A DNA stretch of 64,000 bases from Paracoccus sp. MA. Lineage in GTDB: Bacteria > Pseudomonadota > Alphaproteobacteria > Rhodobacterales > Rhodobacteraceae. The translations under genes and the position numbers were made by a program. A model generated the notes under the pieces. It was not told the origin of the DNA, searched no databases, and was given only the letters and a program-made list of their open reading frames with translations. Shown here piece by piece: positions 35,757-44,274 of the stretch. The stretch's first letter is position 1; each line of letters opens with the position of its first letter. Where the stretch lies: contig NZ_CP087598.1 in assembly GCF_020990385.1 (NCBI RefSeq), forward strand, positions 1,036,001 to 1,100,000, written 5' to 3'.

Positions 35757-36368
35757 ATGGCCCGATCCTCCTATCACCATGGCAACCTGCGCCAGGCCCT
35801 TGTCGAGGCCACGGTGCGGCTGATCGAGGAGAACGGCCCGCAGGCCTTCACCCTGGCCGAGGCCGCGCGGCTGGCCGGGGTCAGCGCCGCCGCGCCCTAT
35901 CGCCATTTCACCGGCCGCGAGGACCTGCTGGAAGAGGTCGCCCGGCAAGGGTTCGAGGAATTCGCCGACAGGCTGGAGACCGCCTTCGACGAGGGGCGCC
36001 CGCGGCCGCTGACCGCCTTCCTGCGCATGGGACAGGAATACCTGAGCTTCGCGGCCGAGCGGCGCGGCTTCTACATCGCCATGTTCGAATCCGGCATCTC
36101 GATCGCCGGCAATGCCGGGCTGTCGCAGGCCTCGGAACGGGCGCGCGGCATCCTGGTGCGCGGCGCCGAGGCGCTGTTCGCGCAGCTGCCCGCGGGGCGC
36201 CGCCCGCCGCCCGGCATGGTCGCGGACCACATCTGGGCGCTGAGCCACGGCGTGGTCGAGCTGTTCGGCCGCGGCAAGCCCGGATCGCGCTCGCCCATCT
36301 CGCCGGCCGACATGCTGGAAAGCGGCGCGCTGATCTATCTGCGCGGCCTGGGCGTGATCCCCGACTGA
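35757..36368 (+). CDS. TetR/AcrR-family regulator with WHG domain
   Basis: 203 residues. The helix-turn-helix is NGPQAFTLAEAARLAGVSAAAPYRHFTGREDLLEEVA. The C-terminal ligand domain is of the TetR WHG type (MVADHIWALSHGVVELFGRG). It starts 9 bases after ptsH but is unlikely to be part of PTS signalling. A TetR-like dyad lies between it and the downstream DUF2852 gene, so that gene is a probable target. Its ligand is unknown. Confidence 0.87.
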   Translation: MARSSYHHGNLRQALVEATVRLIEENGPQAFTLAEAARLAGVSAAAPYRHFTGREDLLEEVARQGFEEFADRLETAFDEGRPRPLTAFLRMGQEYLSFAAERRGFYIAMFESGISIAGNAGLSQASERARGILVRGAEALFAQLPAGRRPPPGMVADHIWALSHGVVELFGRGKPGSRSPISPADMLESGALIYLRGLGVIPD

Positions 36369-36429
36369 ACGCGGCCCGACCGGCGAACCCGCCACCCGAA
36401 AATCCGGCAGAAAATTTTCGCCGCTTCCC

Positions 36430-36481
36430 TTGAACCCGGCGGACTCGGCTCCATCTATGTAAATGTGATTAACATTCACAT
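36430..36481 (+). promoter_or_regulatory. Promoter and operator of the DUF2852 gene
   Basis: Arms ATGTAAATGT (36457-36466) and ACATTCACAT (36472-36481) are inverted around GATTA with one mismatch. A -35 (TTGAAC, 36430-36435) and a -10 (ATCTAT, 36453-36458) with a 17-base spacer overlap its left end. This is the expected layout for repression by the adjacent TetR protein. Confidence 0.6.
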
Positions 36482-36496
36482 CGGAAAGGGACCGCA

Positions 36497-36919
36497 ATGA
36501 ACACTGACATCGCCCCGCGCCCCTCCGCCTTCGACCGGATCGGCGCAGCACTGGCCGGCATCCGGGACTGGCTGGACGAACGCGGGAAGGGCGCCTGGAT
36601 CGCCGCCATGATCCTGACCTTCATCGCCTGCTGGCCCTTGGGCCTTGCCATCCTGGGTTACATGATCTGGAGCAAACGCATGTTTTCCTGTCGCCACCGC
36701 CATCATCACCACGGCCGCCATTATCGCCACGGTTTCGGCGCGCCGACCGGCAACAGCGCCTTTGACGCCTATCGCGAGGAAACGCTGAAGCGGCTGGAGG
36801 ACGAGCATCGCGAATTCCTCGACTTCCTGCAGAAGCTGCGCGAAGCCAAGGACAAGGCCGAGTTCGACCAGTTCATGCAGGGCCGCAGCCAGCCGCAGCC
36901 CCCCGCGCCGCAGGCGTGA
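36497..36919 (+). CDS. DUF2852 small membrane protein
   Basis: 140 residues. One membrane helix lies at about 34-58 (WIAAMILTFIACWPLGLAILGYMIW). Directly after it is a basic, His-rich segment SCRHRHHHHGRHYRHGFG (about 64-81) that could bind metal. A charged helix follows (EETLKRLEDEHREFLDFLQKLREAKDKAEFDQF), ending in a Pro/Gln tail. The family is common in alphaproteobacteria and has no known function. AGGGACCGCA lies ahead of the ATG. The upstream dyad suggests induction by a TetR ligand. Confidence 0.85.
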   Translation: MNTDIAPRPSAFDRIGAALAGIRDWLDERGKGAWIAAMILTFIACWPLGLAILGYMIWSKRMFSCRHRHHHHGRHYRHGFGAPTGNSAFDAYREETLKRLEDEHREFLDFLQKLREAKDKAEFDQFMQGRSQPQPPAPQA

Positions 36920-36952
36920 ACCGGCGCAGGCGTGATGCGAACGTGATGCGAA

Positions 36953-36977
36953 AAGGGCCGGGGATCACCCGGCCCTT
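36953..36977. terminator. Bidirectional intrinsic terminator
   Basis: AAGGGCCGGG (36953-36962) and CCCGGCCCTT (36968-36977) form a perfect 10-base stem with a 5-base loop. On the minus strand TTTT follows, serving gshA, which ends 2 bases beyond. On the plus strand it lies 33 bases after the DUF2852 stop. Confidence 0.75.
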
Positions 36978-36979
36978 GG

Positions 36980-38359
36980 TCAATAGGAATACTCGGCGTA
37001 GATGCGGCTGAGATCGCCCGCCCATTCGCCGTGATATTTCTCCAGCAACTCGTCGGCGGGCACCTTGCCCGTCTCGACGCTTTCCCTGAGCGCGTTCAGG
37101 AAATGCGTCTCGTCCGGGACCAGTCCGCCCGAGCCGGTGCGGGCCCGCGCCTTCAGCCCGGCTTCCGAGATCGCCAGCACCTCGCGCGCTAGGTCGCGCA
37201 TCTTCACGCCGTTCACCTCGGCATCCAGCGCCTTGAGCCCGGCGCCGCGCCGCCAGGCCTCGCGCGTCTCGGCATCCCAGCCCTTGACCAGGTCCCAGGC
37301 CGCGTCCAGCGCCGACTGGTCATAGACCAGCCCCACCCAGAGCGCCGGCAGGGCGCAAAGCCGCCGCCAGGGGCCGCCGTCGGCGCCGCGCATCTCGATG
37401 AATTTCTTGACCCGCGCCTCGGGGAAGACCGTGGTCAGGTGGTCGGCCCAGTCCGACAGCGTCGGGATCTCGCCCGGCAGCGCCGGCAGCTTGCCCTGCA
37501 GGAAATCGCGGAAGCTCTGCCCCAGCGCGTCGATGTATTTGCCGTCGCGATAGACGAAATACATCGGCACATCGAGCACGTAATCGACCCAACGCTCATA
37601 GCCGAACCCGTCCTCGAAGGCGAAGGGCAGCATGCCGGTGCGCGCCGCGTCGAGATTCTGCCAGATATGCGCGCGCCAGCTTTTCCAGCCGTTCGGCTGG
37701 CCGTCGAGGAAGGGCGAATTGGCGAAAAGCGCATTCGCCACCGGCTGCAGGGCCAGGGCCACGCGCAGCTTCTGCACCATGTCGGCTTCGCTGGCGAAGT
37801 CGAGGTTCACCTGCACGGTGCAGGTGCGATACATCATCTGCGTGCCCAGCGTGCCGACCCGGCCCATGTAATCGGTCATCAGCCGGTAGCGCCCCTTGGG
37901 CATCATCGGCATCTGCTCCTGCGTCCAGATCGGCGCGGCGCCCAGGCCGATGAAGCCCGCGCCCAGCTCGTCGGCGACGGTCTTGACCTCGGCCAGGTGG
38001 CTGTTCACCTCGTCGCAGGTCTGGTGGATGGTCTCCAGCGGCGCGCCCGAGAGTTCCAGCTGCCCGCCCGGCTCCAGGCTGACATTGGCGCCGTCCCGCT
38101 CCAGCCCGATGATGTTGCCGGCCTCCAGCACCGGGGTCCAGCCGAAGCGGCTCTGCAACCCCTCCAGCATGGCCTTGACCGAGGGCTGGCCGGGCGCGGC
38201 CTCATAGGGCAGGGGCATCAGGTCGGCATGGCGATAGCCGAATTTCTCGTGCTCGGTGCCGATGCGCCAGGCGTCGCGCGGTTTTTCGCCCGCGGCGAGA
38301 TACTCGGCCAGTTGTTCGGGACGCTCGATCGGGCCGCCGCCCTGTTGGGGAATGGACAT
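36980..38359 (-). CDS. gshA: Glutamate--cysteine ligase, plant/alphaproteobacterial type
   Basis: 459 residues catalysing the first step of glutathione synthesis. WRIGTEHEKFGYRHADLMP is the glutamate/metal-binding signature of the GCS2 family found in plants and alphaproteobacteria. ANVSLEPGGQLELSGAPLETIHQTC, MMYRTCTVQVNLDFASE and ARTGMLPFAFEDGFGYERWVDYVLDVPMYF follow. ATG 38359 is chosen over an upstream in-frame ATG at 38398 by family length. It is a single-gene unit with its own terminator. Confidence 0.93.
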   Translation of the reverse strand: MSIPQQGGGPIERPEQLAEYLAAGEKPRDAWRIGTEHEKFGYRHADLMPLPYEAAPGQPSVKAMLEGLQSRFGWTPVLEAGNIIGLERDGANVSLEPGGQLELSGAPLETIHQTCDEVNSHLAEVKTVADELGAGFIGLGAAPIWTQEQMPMMPKGRYRLMTDYMGRVGTLGTQMMYRTCTVQVNLDFASEADMVQKLRVALALQPVANALFANSPFLDGQPNGWKSWRAHIWQNLDAARTGMLPFAFEDGFGYERWVDYVLDVPMYFVYRDGKYIDALGQSFRDFLQGKLPALPGEIPTLSDWADHLTTVFPEARVKKFIEMRGADGGPWRRLCALPALWVGLVYDQSALDAAWDLVKGWDAETREAWRRGAGLKALDAEVNGVKMRDLAREVLAISEAGLKARARTGSGGLVPDETHFLNALRESVETGKVPADELLEKYHGEWAGDLSRIYAEYSY

Positions 38360-38408
38360 CGGTGGCCTTTCGTTTGCCTTGCGTGCCACAGGTGGCAAGC
38401 GCGGCGCG

Positions 38409-38924
38409 TCAAGTCAAGCGGGCGCGAACCGGCCTCGTCCAAACGGTCTGGATCGCGGGCGCATCCGGCGCCAGCGCCGAGGCGAGGCGCCCCATCTCGA
38501 TCCCCGGCAGCGTGGCGAAGGCACCGGCCAGATGCTCGGCCCCCGCCGCATCGACGGGGATCAGCAGCGCCTGGCCGTCGCCGCTTTTCAGCCGCCAGTG
38601 CCGGCGGCCGTTCAGCCGCATCAGCCGGATCTCGGCCAGCTCGCGCAGCGCGATCTCGCCGCCCAGCAGCCGGCTGGGCGACAGGTAGCGGATCGCGCCC
38701 TCGTCCAGCTCGACCATGCCGGGGCCGAGCGTGTCGTGGCGGAAGCGCATCCGCCGCCGCGCGTCCAGCGCCCAAAGCGCCGAGGCCGCGGCAATGACCG
38801 CGCCGATGGGCCACAGGATCCAGCCGCCCAGCGAGAACACCCACAGCCCGAACCCGGTCGCGGCCAGCGCGGCGCCGGTTTCGGCCCAGGGGCGCAGCTT
38901 CTCGGCCAGTTCCGGGCGGATCAT
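38409..38924 (-). CDS. Uncharacterised membrane protein
   Basis: 171 residues, not recognised. Two adjoining hydrophobic helices (about 16-36 and 37-53, GAALAATGFGLWVFSLGGWILWPIGAVIAAASALWAL) are followed by a basic turn (DARRRMRFRHD). A globular domain with PH-like beta strands then follows (VELDEGAIRYLSPSRLLGGEIALRELAEIRLM, HWRLKSGDGQALLIPVDAAGAEHLAGAFATLPGI). The ATG at 38924 overlaps the stop of the GNAT gene upstream on the strand. It is therefore the last gene of a dapE-GNAT-unknown unit. Confidence 0.7.
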   Translation of the reverse strand: MIRPELAEKLRPWAETGAALAATGFGLWVFSLGGWILWPIGAVIAAASALWALDARRRMRFRHDTLGPGMVELDEGAIRYLSPSRLLGGEIALRELAEIRLMRLNGRRHWRLKSGDGQALLIPVDAAGAEHLAGAFATLPGIEMGRLASALAPDAPAIQTVWTRPVRARLT

Positions 38925-39340
38925 CAAAGCTCCAGCGCCATGTCGCGATGCGGGATGCCGGCGTCGTCGTATTCGGGGCCGTAAGCGGCAAAGCCCAGCT
39001 TCTCGTAAAAGCCGATGGCATGGGTCTGGGCGCCCAGCTTGGCGCGGGTGACGCCGGGCAGGGCGCGCAGCTCGTCCAGCGCCGCGCGGATCAGCGCCGC
39101 GCCGGTCCCGGTGCCGCGCGCCGGTTTCAGCACCGCGACGCGGCCGATCTTGCCGGTCGCGCCCTCGACCAGGATGCGGGCGGTGCCGACGGCCCGGCCG
39201 CTGTCATCCCGCGCCAGCAGGTGGATCGCCGCGTCGTCGCGGCCGTCCCATTCCTCGGCCTCGGGGACGTTCTGCTCGACGATGAAGACCTCGCGGCGGA
39301 TGGCGCGGCAGGTGTCGAGGTCGGTGGTCTTCTCGATCAT
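38924..39340 (-). CDS. GNAT-family N-acetyltransferase (ElaA/YjcF-like)
   Basis: 138 residues. The GNAT core is visible in [40 protein letters not shown] with the acetyl-CoA-binding loop, and [31 protein letters not shown], the YjcF/ElaA ending. The N terminus [22 protein letters not shown] is typical of this subgroup. The acceptor is unknown. It overlaps the dapE stop and the next start by 4 bases each, so the three genes are translationally coupled. Confidence 0.88.
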   Translation of the reverse strand: MIEKTTDLDTCRAIRREVFIVEQNVPEAEEWDGRDDAAIHLLARDDSGRAVGTARILVEGATGKIGRVAVLKPARGTGTGAALIRAALDELRALPGVTRAKLGAQTHAIGFYEKLGFAAYGPEYDDAGIPHRDMALEL

Positions 39341-40485
39341 GCGAAATAACGCTCCAGGATGCGGCGATAGATCCGGGCAAGCTGGCGGACCTGATCGGCC
39401 GGCACGCGCTCGTCCACCTGATGCATGAAATGCCCGACCAGCCCGAATTCAAGCACCGGGCAATGATCCTTGACGAAACGCGCATCCGAGGTGCCGCCCG
39501 AGGTCGAGAGCACGGGGATCAGCCCGGTCTCCTCCTGCACCACCTCGGCGACCAGATCGACGAAGGGGCCGGGCCGGGTCAGGAAGCTTTCGCCCGACAC
39601 ATCGGTCGAGATGGCGAAATCCACCCTGGTCTCGGCCGAGATCGCCGCCGCGCGGGCGCGGATCATCCGGTCGAGGCTCTCCGAGCTATGGGCGTCGTTG
39701 AAGCGGATGTTGATCACCGCCCGCGCCCGTTCCGGGATCACGTTCGAGGCCGGGTTGCCGCAATCCACCGTCGTCACCTGCAGGCCCGAAGGGTCGAAAT
39801 GCTCGGTCCCCTCGTCCAGCGGCGTCTCGGTCAGCTCGTTCAGCAGCCGCACCAGCGCGTGCAGCGGGTTGCGGGCGCGATGCGGATAGGCGGCGTGGCC
39901 CTGGATGCCATGCGCCTCGATCTGCAGGGTCATCGAGCCGCGCCGGCCGATCTTGATCATCTCGCCCATGCGGTCGGGATTCGAGGGCTCGCCGACGATG
40001 CAGACATCCATCCGCTCGCCCCGCGCCGCCATCCAGTCGAGCAGCGCGCGGGTGCCGTGCTTGCCGGGGCCCTCCTCGTCGCCGGTGATGGCCAGGATCA
40101 CCGCGCCGTCCGGCGGCGGCGTCTCGGTCACGAAACCGATGGCGGCGGCGGCGAAGGCGGCGACGCCGGATTTCATGTCGGTGGCGCCCCGGCCCCAGAT
40201 CCAGCCGTCCTGCTCGTGCCCGGAAAAGGGCGGATGCGTCCAGCTGGCCGGATCGCCGGGCGGCACCACGTCGGTATGGCCGTTGAAGCCGAAGCTGCGC
40301 GCGCCCCTTGCCCCCCAGCGCGCGAACAGGTTCGGCACCCCCTCGCGGTCCACGCGGTGACATTCGAAACCCGCCGCGCCCAGCACGGTCATCAGCAGGC
40401 TCAAAGCGCCGCCCTCGTCGGGCGTGACCGAGGCGCAGCGGATCAGCCTTGCGGTCAGTTGGGCGGGGTCGGGGATCAGGGTCAT
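39337..40485 (-). CDS. dapE: Succinyl-diaminopimelate desuccinylase
   Basis: 382 residues of the M20 zinc-peptidase fold. [13 protein letters not shown] holds a zinc His and Asp. [12 protein letters not shown] holds the bridging Asp, and [19 protein letters not shown] holds the catalytic and zinc glutamates. [27 protein letters not shown] in the dimer domain, and the last zinc His in [15 protein letters not shown] complete the site. It makes LL-diaminopimelate for lysine and cell wall. The substrate name is supported by the DapE-specific [10 protein letters not shown] motif. Confidence 0.93.
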   Translation of the reverse strand: MTLIPDPAQLTARLIRCASVTPDEGGALSLLMTVLGAAGFECHRVDREGVPNLFARWGARGARSFGFNGHTDVVPPGDPASWTHPPFSGHEQDGWIWGRGATDMKSGVAAFAAAAIGFVTETPPPDGAVILAITGDEEGPGKHGTRALLDWMAARGERMDVCIVGEPSNPDRMGEMIKIGRRGSMTLQIEAHGIQGHAAYPHRARNPLHALVRLLNELTETPLDEGTEHFDPSGLQVTTVDCGNPASNVIPERARAVINIRFNDAHSSESLDRMIRARAAAISAETRVDFAISTDVSGESFLTRPGPFVDLVAEVVQEETGLIPVLSTSGGTSDARFVKDHCPVLEFGLVGHFMHQVDERVPADQVRQLARIYRRILERYFA

Positions 40486-40512
40486 GGCGGGCCTTTCGCT
40501 TTTGGCCTGTGG

Positions 40513-41286
40513 TTACACCGCCGGACCCGCAAGCTCCAGCGCGCGGCGCAGCAGGTTGGCGCCGGTCAGCGCCAGCAGGATCAGCGTCCAGCGCCGGAAC
40601 CGCGCCGCGTCCAGCCGGTCATGCGCCAGATAGCCCAGCCCCATGCCGACCAGCGCCGGGACGACGAGGATCGCCGAAAACGGCAGGGTCTGGGCGTTCA
40701 GCAGCCCCGATTGCAGATGCGAGACGGTCAGCACCGCCGCGCCCAGGAAGAACACCACCCCCTGCACCCGCATCTGTTCCTGCTTGGGCGCATGCAGCGA
40801 CAGCAGCAGCACCAGCAGCGGCGGCCCCCAGATGCCCGAGATGCCGCCGATCAGCCCGCCGACGACCCCGGTCGCGATCTCCATGCGCCGGCGGTGATGC
40901 ACCGGCAGGACCAGGCTGCGGCCCAGGATCTGCCACAGTGCGAAACCCGAGATCGGCAGGCCGATGATGGCATACATCAGCCATTGCGGCACCCGCGGGG
41001 CAAAGAAGGCGCTGACCGGGATGAACAGCACCACCATGCCGATATGCCAGCGATAGGCCCAGCTTGCCTGCCAGGCCGGCCGCCAGCCGCCGCGCAGCGC
41101 CTGGCGGATATTGGTGACCAGCACCGGCAGGATCACCGCCGCCACCGCCTGCTGCGCGGTCAGGAAGGACCCCAGCGCCGCCAGCATGATCATCGGCATG
41201 GCAAAGCCGATGGCGCCCTTCACGAAGCCGGAAAACAGCGTGATCGCGATGGCGGTCCAGAAATGGAAGGGGTCGAGGCCGAACAT
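40513..41286 (-). CDS. TauE/SafE-family membrane permease
   Basis: 257 residues with about eight membrane helices. FSGFVKGAIGFAMPMIMLAALGSFL near the start and GGLIGGISGIWGPPLLVLLL in the second half are the repeated TauE/SafE signatures. Members export or import sulfite, sulfoacetate or other small organic anions; the substrate is not evident here. It is divergent from mcd, with 156 bases between. The frame stays open further upstream opposite mcd, but that part is not coding. Confidence 0.87.
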   Translation of the reverse strand: MFGLDPFHFWTAIAITLFSGFVKGAIGFAMPMIMLAALGSFLTAQQAVAAVILPVLVTNIRQALRGGWRPAWQASWAYRWHIGMVVLFIPVSAFFAPRVPQWLMYAIIGLPISGFALWQILGRSLVLPVHHRRRMEIATGVVGGLIGGISGIWGPPLLVLLLSLHAPKQEQMRVQGVVFFLGAAVLTVSHLQSGLLNAQTLPFSAILVVPALVGMGLGYLAHDRLDAARFRRWTLILLALTGANLLRRALELAGPAV

Positions 41287-41372
41287 GGCCGCAGGTTGCT
41301 GCGCCACGCCGCCCGCCGCAAGGGCCGTTCTTGCGCAATCTGCGGGACATTTTAGTTCGCGTTTCGTCTGGA

Positions 41373-41404
41373 TTTCGCATGATAGTTGCGCTGCGGTTGC
41401 GAAA
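41373..41404. promoter_or_regulatory. Inverted TTTCGCA/TGCGAAA sites upstream of mcd
   Basis: TTTCGCA (41373-41379) and TGCGAAA (41398-41404) are inverted with an 18-base spacer, and TTTCG also occurs at 41362. A candidate promoter TTGCGC-N17-TAGTCA overlaps the right half-site, 25-50 bases before the mcd start. It may be a regulator site for acetyl-CoA assimilation genes. Confidence 0.35.
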
Positions 41405-41442
41405 CGGCTAGTCATGCTGCAACGCCGCACAAGGAGTCTGCC

Positions 41443-43107
41443 ATGAAGGACATGCCCCCGATGCCCCCGATGCCAGCCGATACGCCCTCCGCCCTGCTGG
41501 CGCTTGCCGCCGCGGCCCTGCCGGAGCTTGAAACCCTGCAATCGCGCGCCACCGAGGCGCTGCGCGCGCTGGTCGCCCCCTCGGGCAAGCCGCAGCCGGC
41601 CTTGCTGGAACAGCATCAGCATGCCGCCCATGCGCTGTCCTGGCTTGCCACCTATGTCGAATCGATTCGCCAGCTGACCGGCTGGGCGGCGCGGCTGGCC
41701 GAGGCGGGCAGCCTGGGCCGGACCGAGGCGCTGATCCTGCAGATCGGCCTGGGCGAATACCTGACCCAGATCGCCGGCGGCATCCCGATGAGCCAGACGG
41801 AATTCGCCCGGCTTGCGGACCTCGGGATCGACTGGCAGCCGGGCGAGGCGGCGGCGGGGCTGATGCGCGGCAACACCGCGCCGGCACGGGCCGAGCTGGC
41901 GCGGCTGATGCAGGACAATCAGGGCCGCGCCACCTTCGGGGCCACCGGGCTGGACGAGGACCTGGAGATGATCCGCGACCAGTTCCGCCGCTATGCCGAG
42001 GAGCGGGTGATCCCCAACGCCCATGAATGGCACCTGAAGGACCAGCTGATCCCGATGGAGATCATCGAGGAACTGGCCGAGCTCGGCGTCTTCGGCCTGA
42101 CCATCCCCGAGGAATTCGGGGGCTTGGGCCTCTCGAAAGCCTCGATGGTGGTGGTGACCGAGGAATTGTCGCGCGGCTATATCGGCGTGGGCAGCCTCGG
42201 CACCCGCAGCGAGATCGCGGCCGAGCTGATCCTCTGCGGCGGCACCGAGGAGCAGAAAGCGAAATGGCTGCCGGGCCTCGCCTCGGGTCAGATCCTGTCG
42301 ACGGCGGTCTTTACCGAGCCGAACACCGGCAGCGACCTGGGCAGCCTGCGCACCCGCGCGGTCAGGGACGGCGACGACTGGGTGGTCACCGGCAACAAGA
42401 CCTGGATCACCCATGCGCAGCGCACGCATGTCATGACGCTCCTGGCCCGCACCGACCCCGAGACCACCGACTGGCGCGGGTTGTCGATGTTCCTGGCCGA
42501 AAAGACACCGGGCACCGACGACGATCCCTTCCCGACCCCCGGCATGACCGGCGGCGAGATCGAGGTCCTGGGCTATCGCGGCATGAAGGAATACGAGCTC
42601 GGCTTCGACGGCTTCCGCGTCAAGGGCGAGAACCTGTTGGGCGGCGAGCCGGGGCGCGGCTTCAAGCAGCTGATGGAGACCTTCGAATCGGCGCGCATCC
42701 AGACCGCCGCCCGCGCCGTGGGCGTGGCGCAATCGGCGGCCGAGATCGGCATGCGCTATGCCATCGACCGCAAGCAGTTCGGCAAGTCGCTGATCGAATT
42801 CCCGCGCGTTGCCGACAAGCTCGCCATGATGGCGGTCGAGATCATGGTCGCCCGGCAGCTGACCTATTTCAGCGCCTGGGAAAAGGACCACGGCCGGCGC
42901 TGCGACCTGGAGGCCGGGATGGCCAAGCTTCTGGGCGCCCGCGTCGCATGGGCGGCGGCGGACAATGCCTTGCAGATCCACGGCGGCAACGGTTTCGCGC
43001 TGGAATATGCCATCAGCCGCGTGCTGTGCGATGCGCGCATCCTCAACATTTTCGAGGGCGCGGCCGAGATCCAGGCCCAGGTGATCGCGCGCAGGCTGCT
43101 GGACTGA
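41443..43107 (+). CDS. mcd: (2S)-Methylsuccinyl-CoA dehydrogenase
   Basis: 554 residues, with about 160 residues ahead of the usual acyl-CoA dehydrogenase core. That N-terminal domain (LPELETLQSRATEALRALVAPSGKPQPALLEQHQHAAHALSWLATYVESIRQL) is the hallmark of Mcd of the ethylmalonyl-CoA pathway. The core shows TAVFTEPNTGSDLGSLRTRA, WITHAQRTHVM, and RILNIFEGAAEIQAQVIARRLL with the region of the catalytic Glu. It oxidises methylsuccinyl-CoA to mesaconyl-CoA during acetyl-CoA assimilation. The other pathway genes (ccr, ecm, mch) are not in the window. Confidence 0.88.
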   Translation: MKDMPPMPPMPADTPSALLALAAAALPELETLQSRATEALRALVAPSGKPQPALLEQHQHAAHALSWLATYVESIRQLTGWAARLAEAGSLGRTEALILQIGLGEYLTQIAGGIPMSQTEFARLADLGIDWQPGEAAAGLMRGNTAPARAELARLMQDNQGRATFGATGLDEDLEMIRDQFRRYAEERVIPNAHEWHLKDQLIPMEIIEELAELGVFGLTIPEEFGGLGLSKASMVVVTEELSRGYIGVGSLGTRSEIAAELILCGGTEEQKAKWLPGLASGQILSTAVFTEPNTGSDLGSLRTRAVRDGDDWVVTGNKTWITHAQRTHVMTLLARTDPETTDWRGLSMFLAEKTPGTDDDPFPTPGMTGGEIEVLGYRGMKEYELGFDGFRVKGENLLGGEPGRGFKQLMETFESARIQTAARAVGVAQSAAEIGMRYAIDRKQFGKSLIEFPRVADKLAMMAVEIMVARQLTYFSAWEKDHGRRCDLEAGMAKLLGARVAWAAADNALQIHGGNGFALEYAISRVLCDARILNIFEGAAEIQAQVIARRLLD

Positions 43108-43183
43108 CCGCGACGGCCCCGCTCTGCGGCGGGACGGCTGTCCCTGCCGCCGGCCGGGCAGGGCGCGCTGCCGGCGCGCGGGT

Positions 43184-43897
43184 TCAGGACCGGCCGCTGC
43201 CGCGGTCGTCCCGCCGTCCCCGGCGCCAGGCCCAGAAAAGCCAGCCGGCCCATAGCGCCGCCAGCGAGAACCAGGTCAGCGCATAGCCCAGATGGCTGTT
43301 GCGGAAACGGATCACGGTCAACCCGCCTGTGGGTTGCGCGCCGTCGCCCTGGGCATCGGCGTCGAGGAACCAGGGCGCCACCGGGCCCAGCCCCTGCGCC
43401 GCGGCGATGGCGGCCGTGTCGCGGGAATACCAGCGCCCGGCCCCGGGGTCGTTGCCGCGCAGGAAGGCGCCGCCGGGCTGGCTCATGCGCAGAAGGCCCG
43501 TCACCGTCACCTCGCCGCCCGGCAGGGGGCGGTCGTCGCGGGCGGCATCCGCGACGAAGCCGCGATTGACCAGCACGGTCCAGCCCTGCGCGGTCTGCAT
43601 CGGTGTCATCACCCAGAAACCCGGGCCGCGTTCCGTCACCGCCTTGACCAGCGTGTCGCTGTCCGCGCGATAGGTTCCCGTCACCGCGATGCGGCGATAT
43701 TCCGCATCGCGCGCGTCCATCCCCGCCCATTCGGCAGGTCCGGGGGCGGGGGCGGGCGGCTCGGCCAGACGCGCCTCGACCCGGGCGATCAGGTCGGTCT
43801 TCCAGGCCAGCCGCTGCACCTGCCAGACCCCCAGCGCCATCAGCGCCAGGAACACCGCCAGCGCCCCGGCCGGCGCCGCCAGCCGGCGCAGGGTCAC
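43184..43897 (-). CDS. SURF1-family heme-oxidase assembly protein (quinol oxidase-linked)
   Basis: 237 residues. One membrane helix is at the N terminus (ALAVFLALMALGVWQVQRLAWK) and one at the C terminus (YALTWFSLAALWAGWLFWAWRRG), with a periplasmic domain between. The family motifs are GxWQxxRLxWK and NxHLxYALTWF. It binds heme a during oxidase assembly. Paracoccus denitrificans has two copies, one each for the aa3 and ba3 oxidases; this copy overlaps cyoD by 4 bases and so corresponds to the quinol-oxidase one (Surf1q). Confidence 0.9.
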   Translation of the reverse strand: MTLRRLAAPAGALAVFLALMALGVWQVQRLAWKTDLIARVEARLAEPPAPAPGPAEWAGMDARDAEYRRIAVTGTYRADSDTLVKAVTERGPGFWVMTPMQTAQGWTVLVNRGFVADAARDDRPLPGGEVTVTGLLRMSQPGGAFLRGNDPGAGRWYSRDTAAIAAAQGLGPVAPWFLDADAQGDGAQPTGGLTVIRFRNSHLGYALTWFSLAALWAGWLFWAWRRGRRDDRGSGRS

Positions 43898-44274
43898 GAA
43901 CCGAAGCCCTGCATCAGCTCATGGTCCATCTGCGGCATCATGTTGGTGTTCATGTGATACATGACCCAGAGCGAGCCGGCCAGCAGGATGACCACCACCA
44001 CCACGGTGAAGATGGTCGAGAGCATGGTCCAGCCCTCTTCCTGCCTGCCGTTCATGTGCAGGAAATAGACCATGTGGACCAGGATCTGCACCACGGCGAA
44101 GCCGATCACCGTGACGGCGGTCAGCGCCCGGCTTTCGAAGCCGCCGGCCATGACCAGGCCGAAGGGGATCGCGGTCAGGATCACCGAGAGCAGGAACCCC
44201 TTGAGGTAAGAGGCATGGCTGCCATGGTCGTGGCCGTGATCGTCGTGATGCGCATGAGCGTGTTCGGCGGACAT
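43894..44274 (-). CDS. cyoD: Cytochrome bo3/ba3 quinol oxidase subunit IV
   Basis: 126 residues with three membrane helices (about 24-46, 53-74 and 84-107). SYLKGFLLSVILTAIPFGLVM and VQILVHMVYFLHMN are typical of CyoD. The first 20 residues are unusually rich in His and Asp (AHAHHDDHGHDHGSH), a possible metal-binding tail. The small subunit stabilises the subunit I-III assembly. The ATG overlaps the cyoC TGA. Named qoxD in Paracoccus literature. Confidence 0.92.
   Translation of the reverse strand: MSAEHAHAHHDDHGHDHGSHASYLKGFLLSVILTAIPFGLVMAGGFESRALTAVTVIGFAVVQILVHMVYFLHMNGRQEEGWTMLSTIFTVVVVVILLAGSLWVMYHMNTNMMPQMDHELMQGFGS

Noticed and set aside
40513..42981. Long upstream extension of the TauE/SafE gene
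   Set aside because: The extension lies opposite mcd and has no membrane segments or family match; the family start is at 41286.
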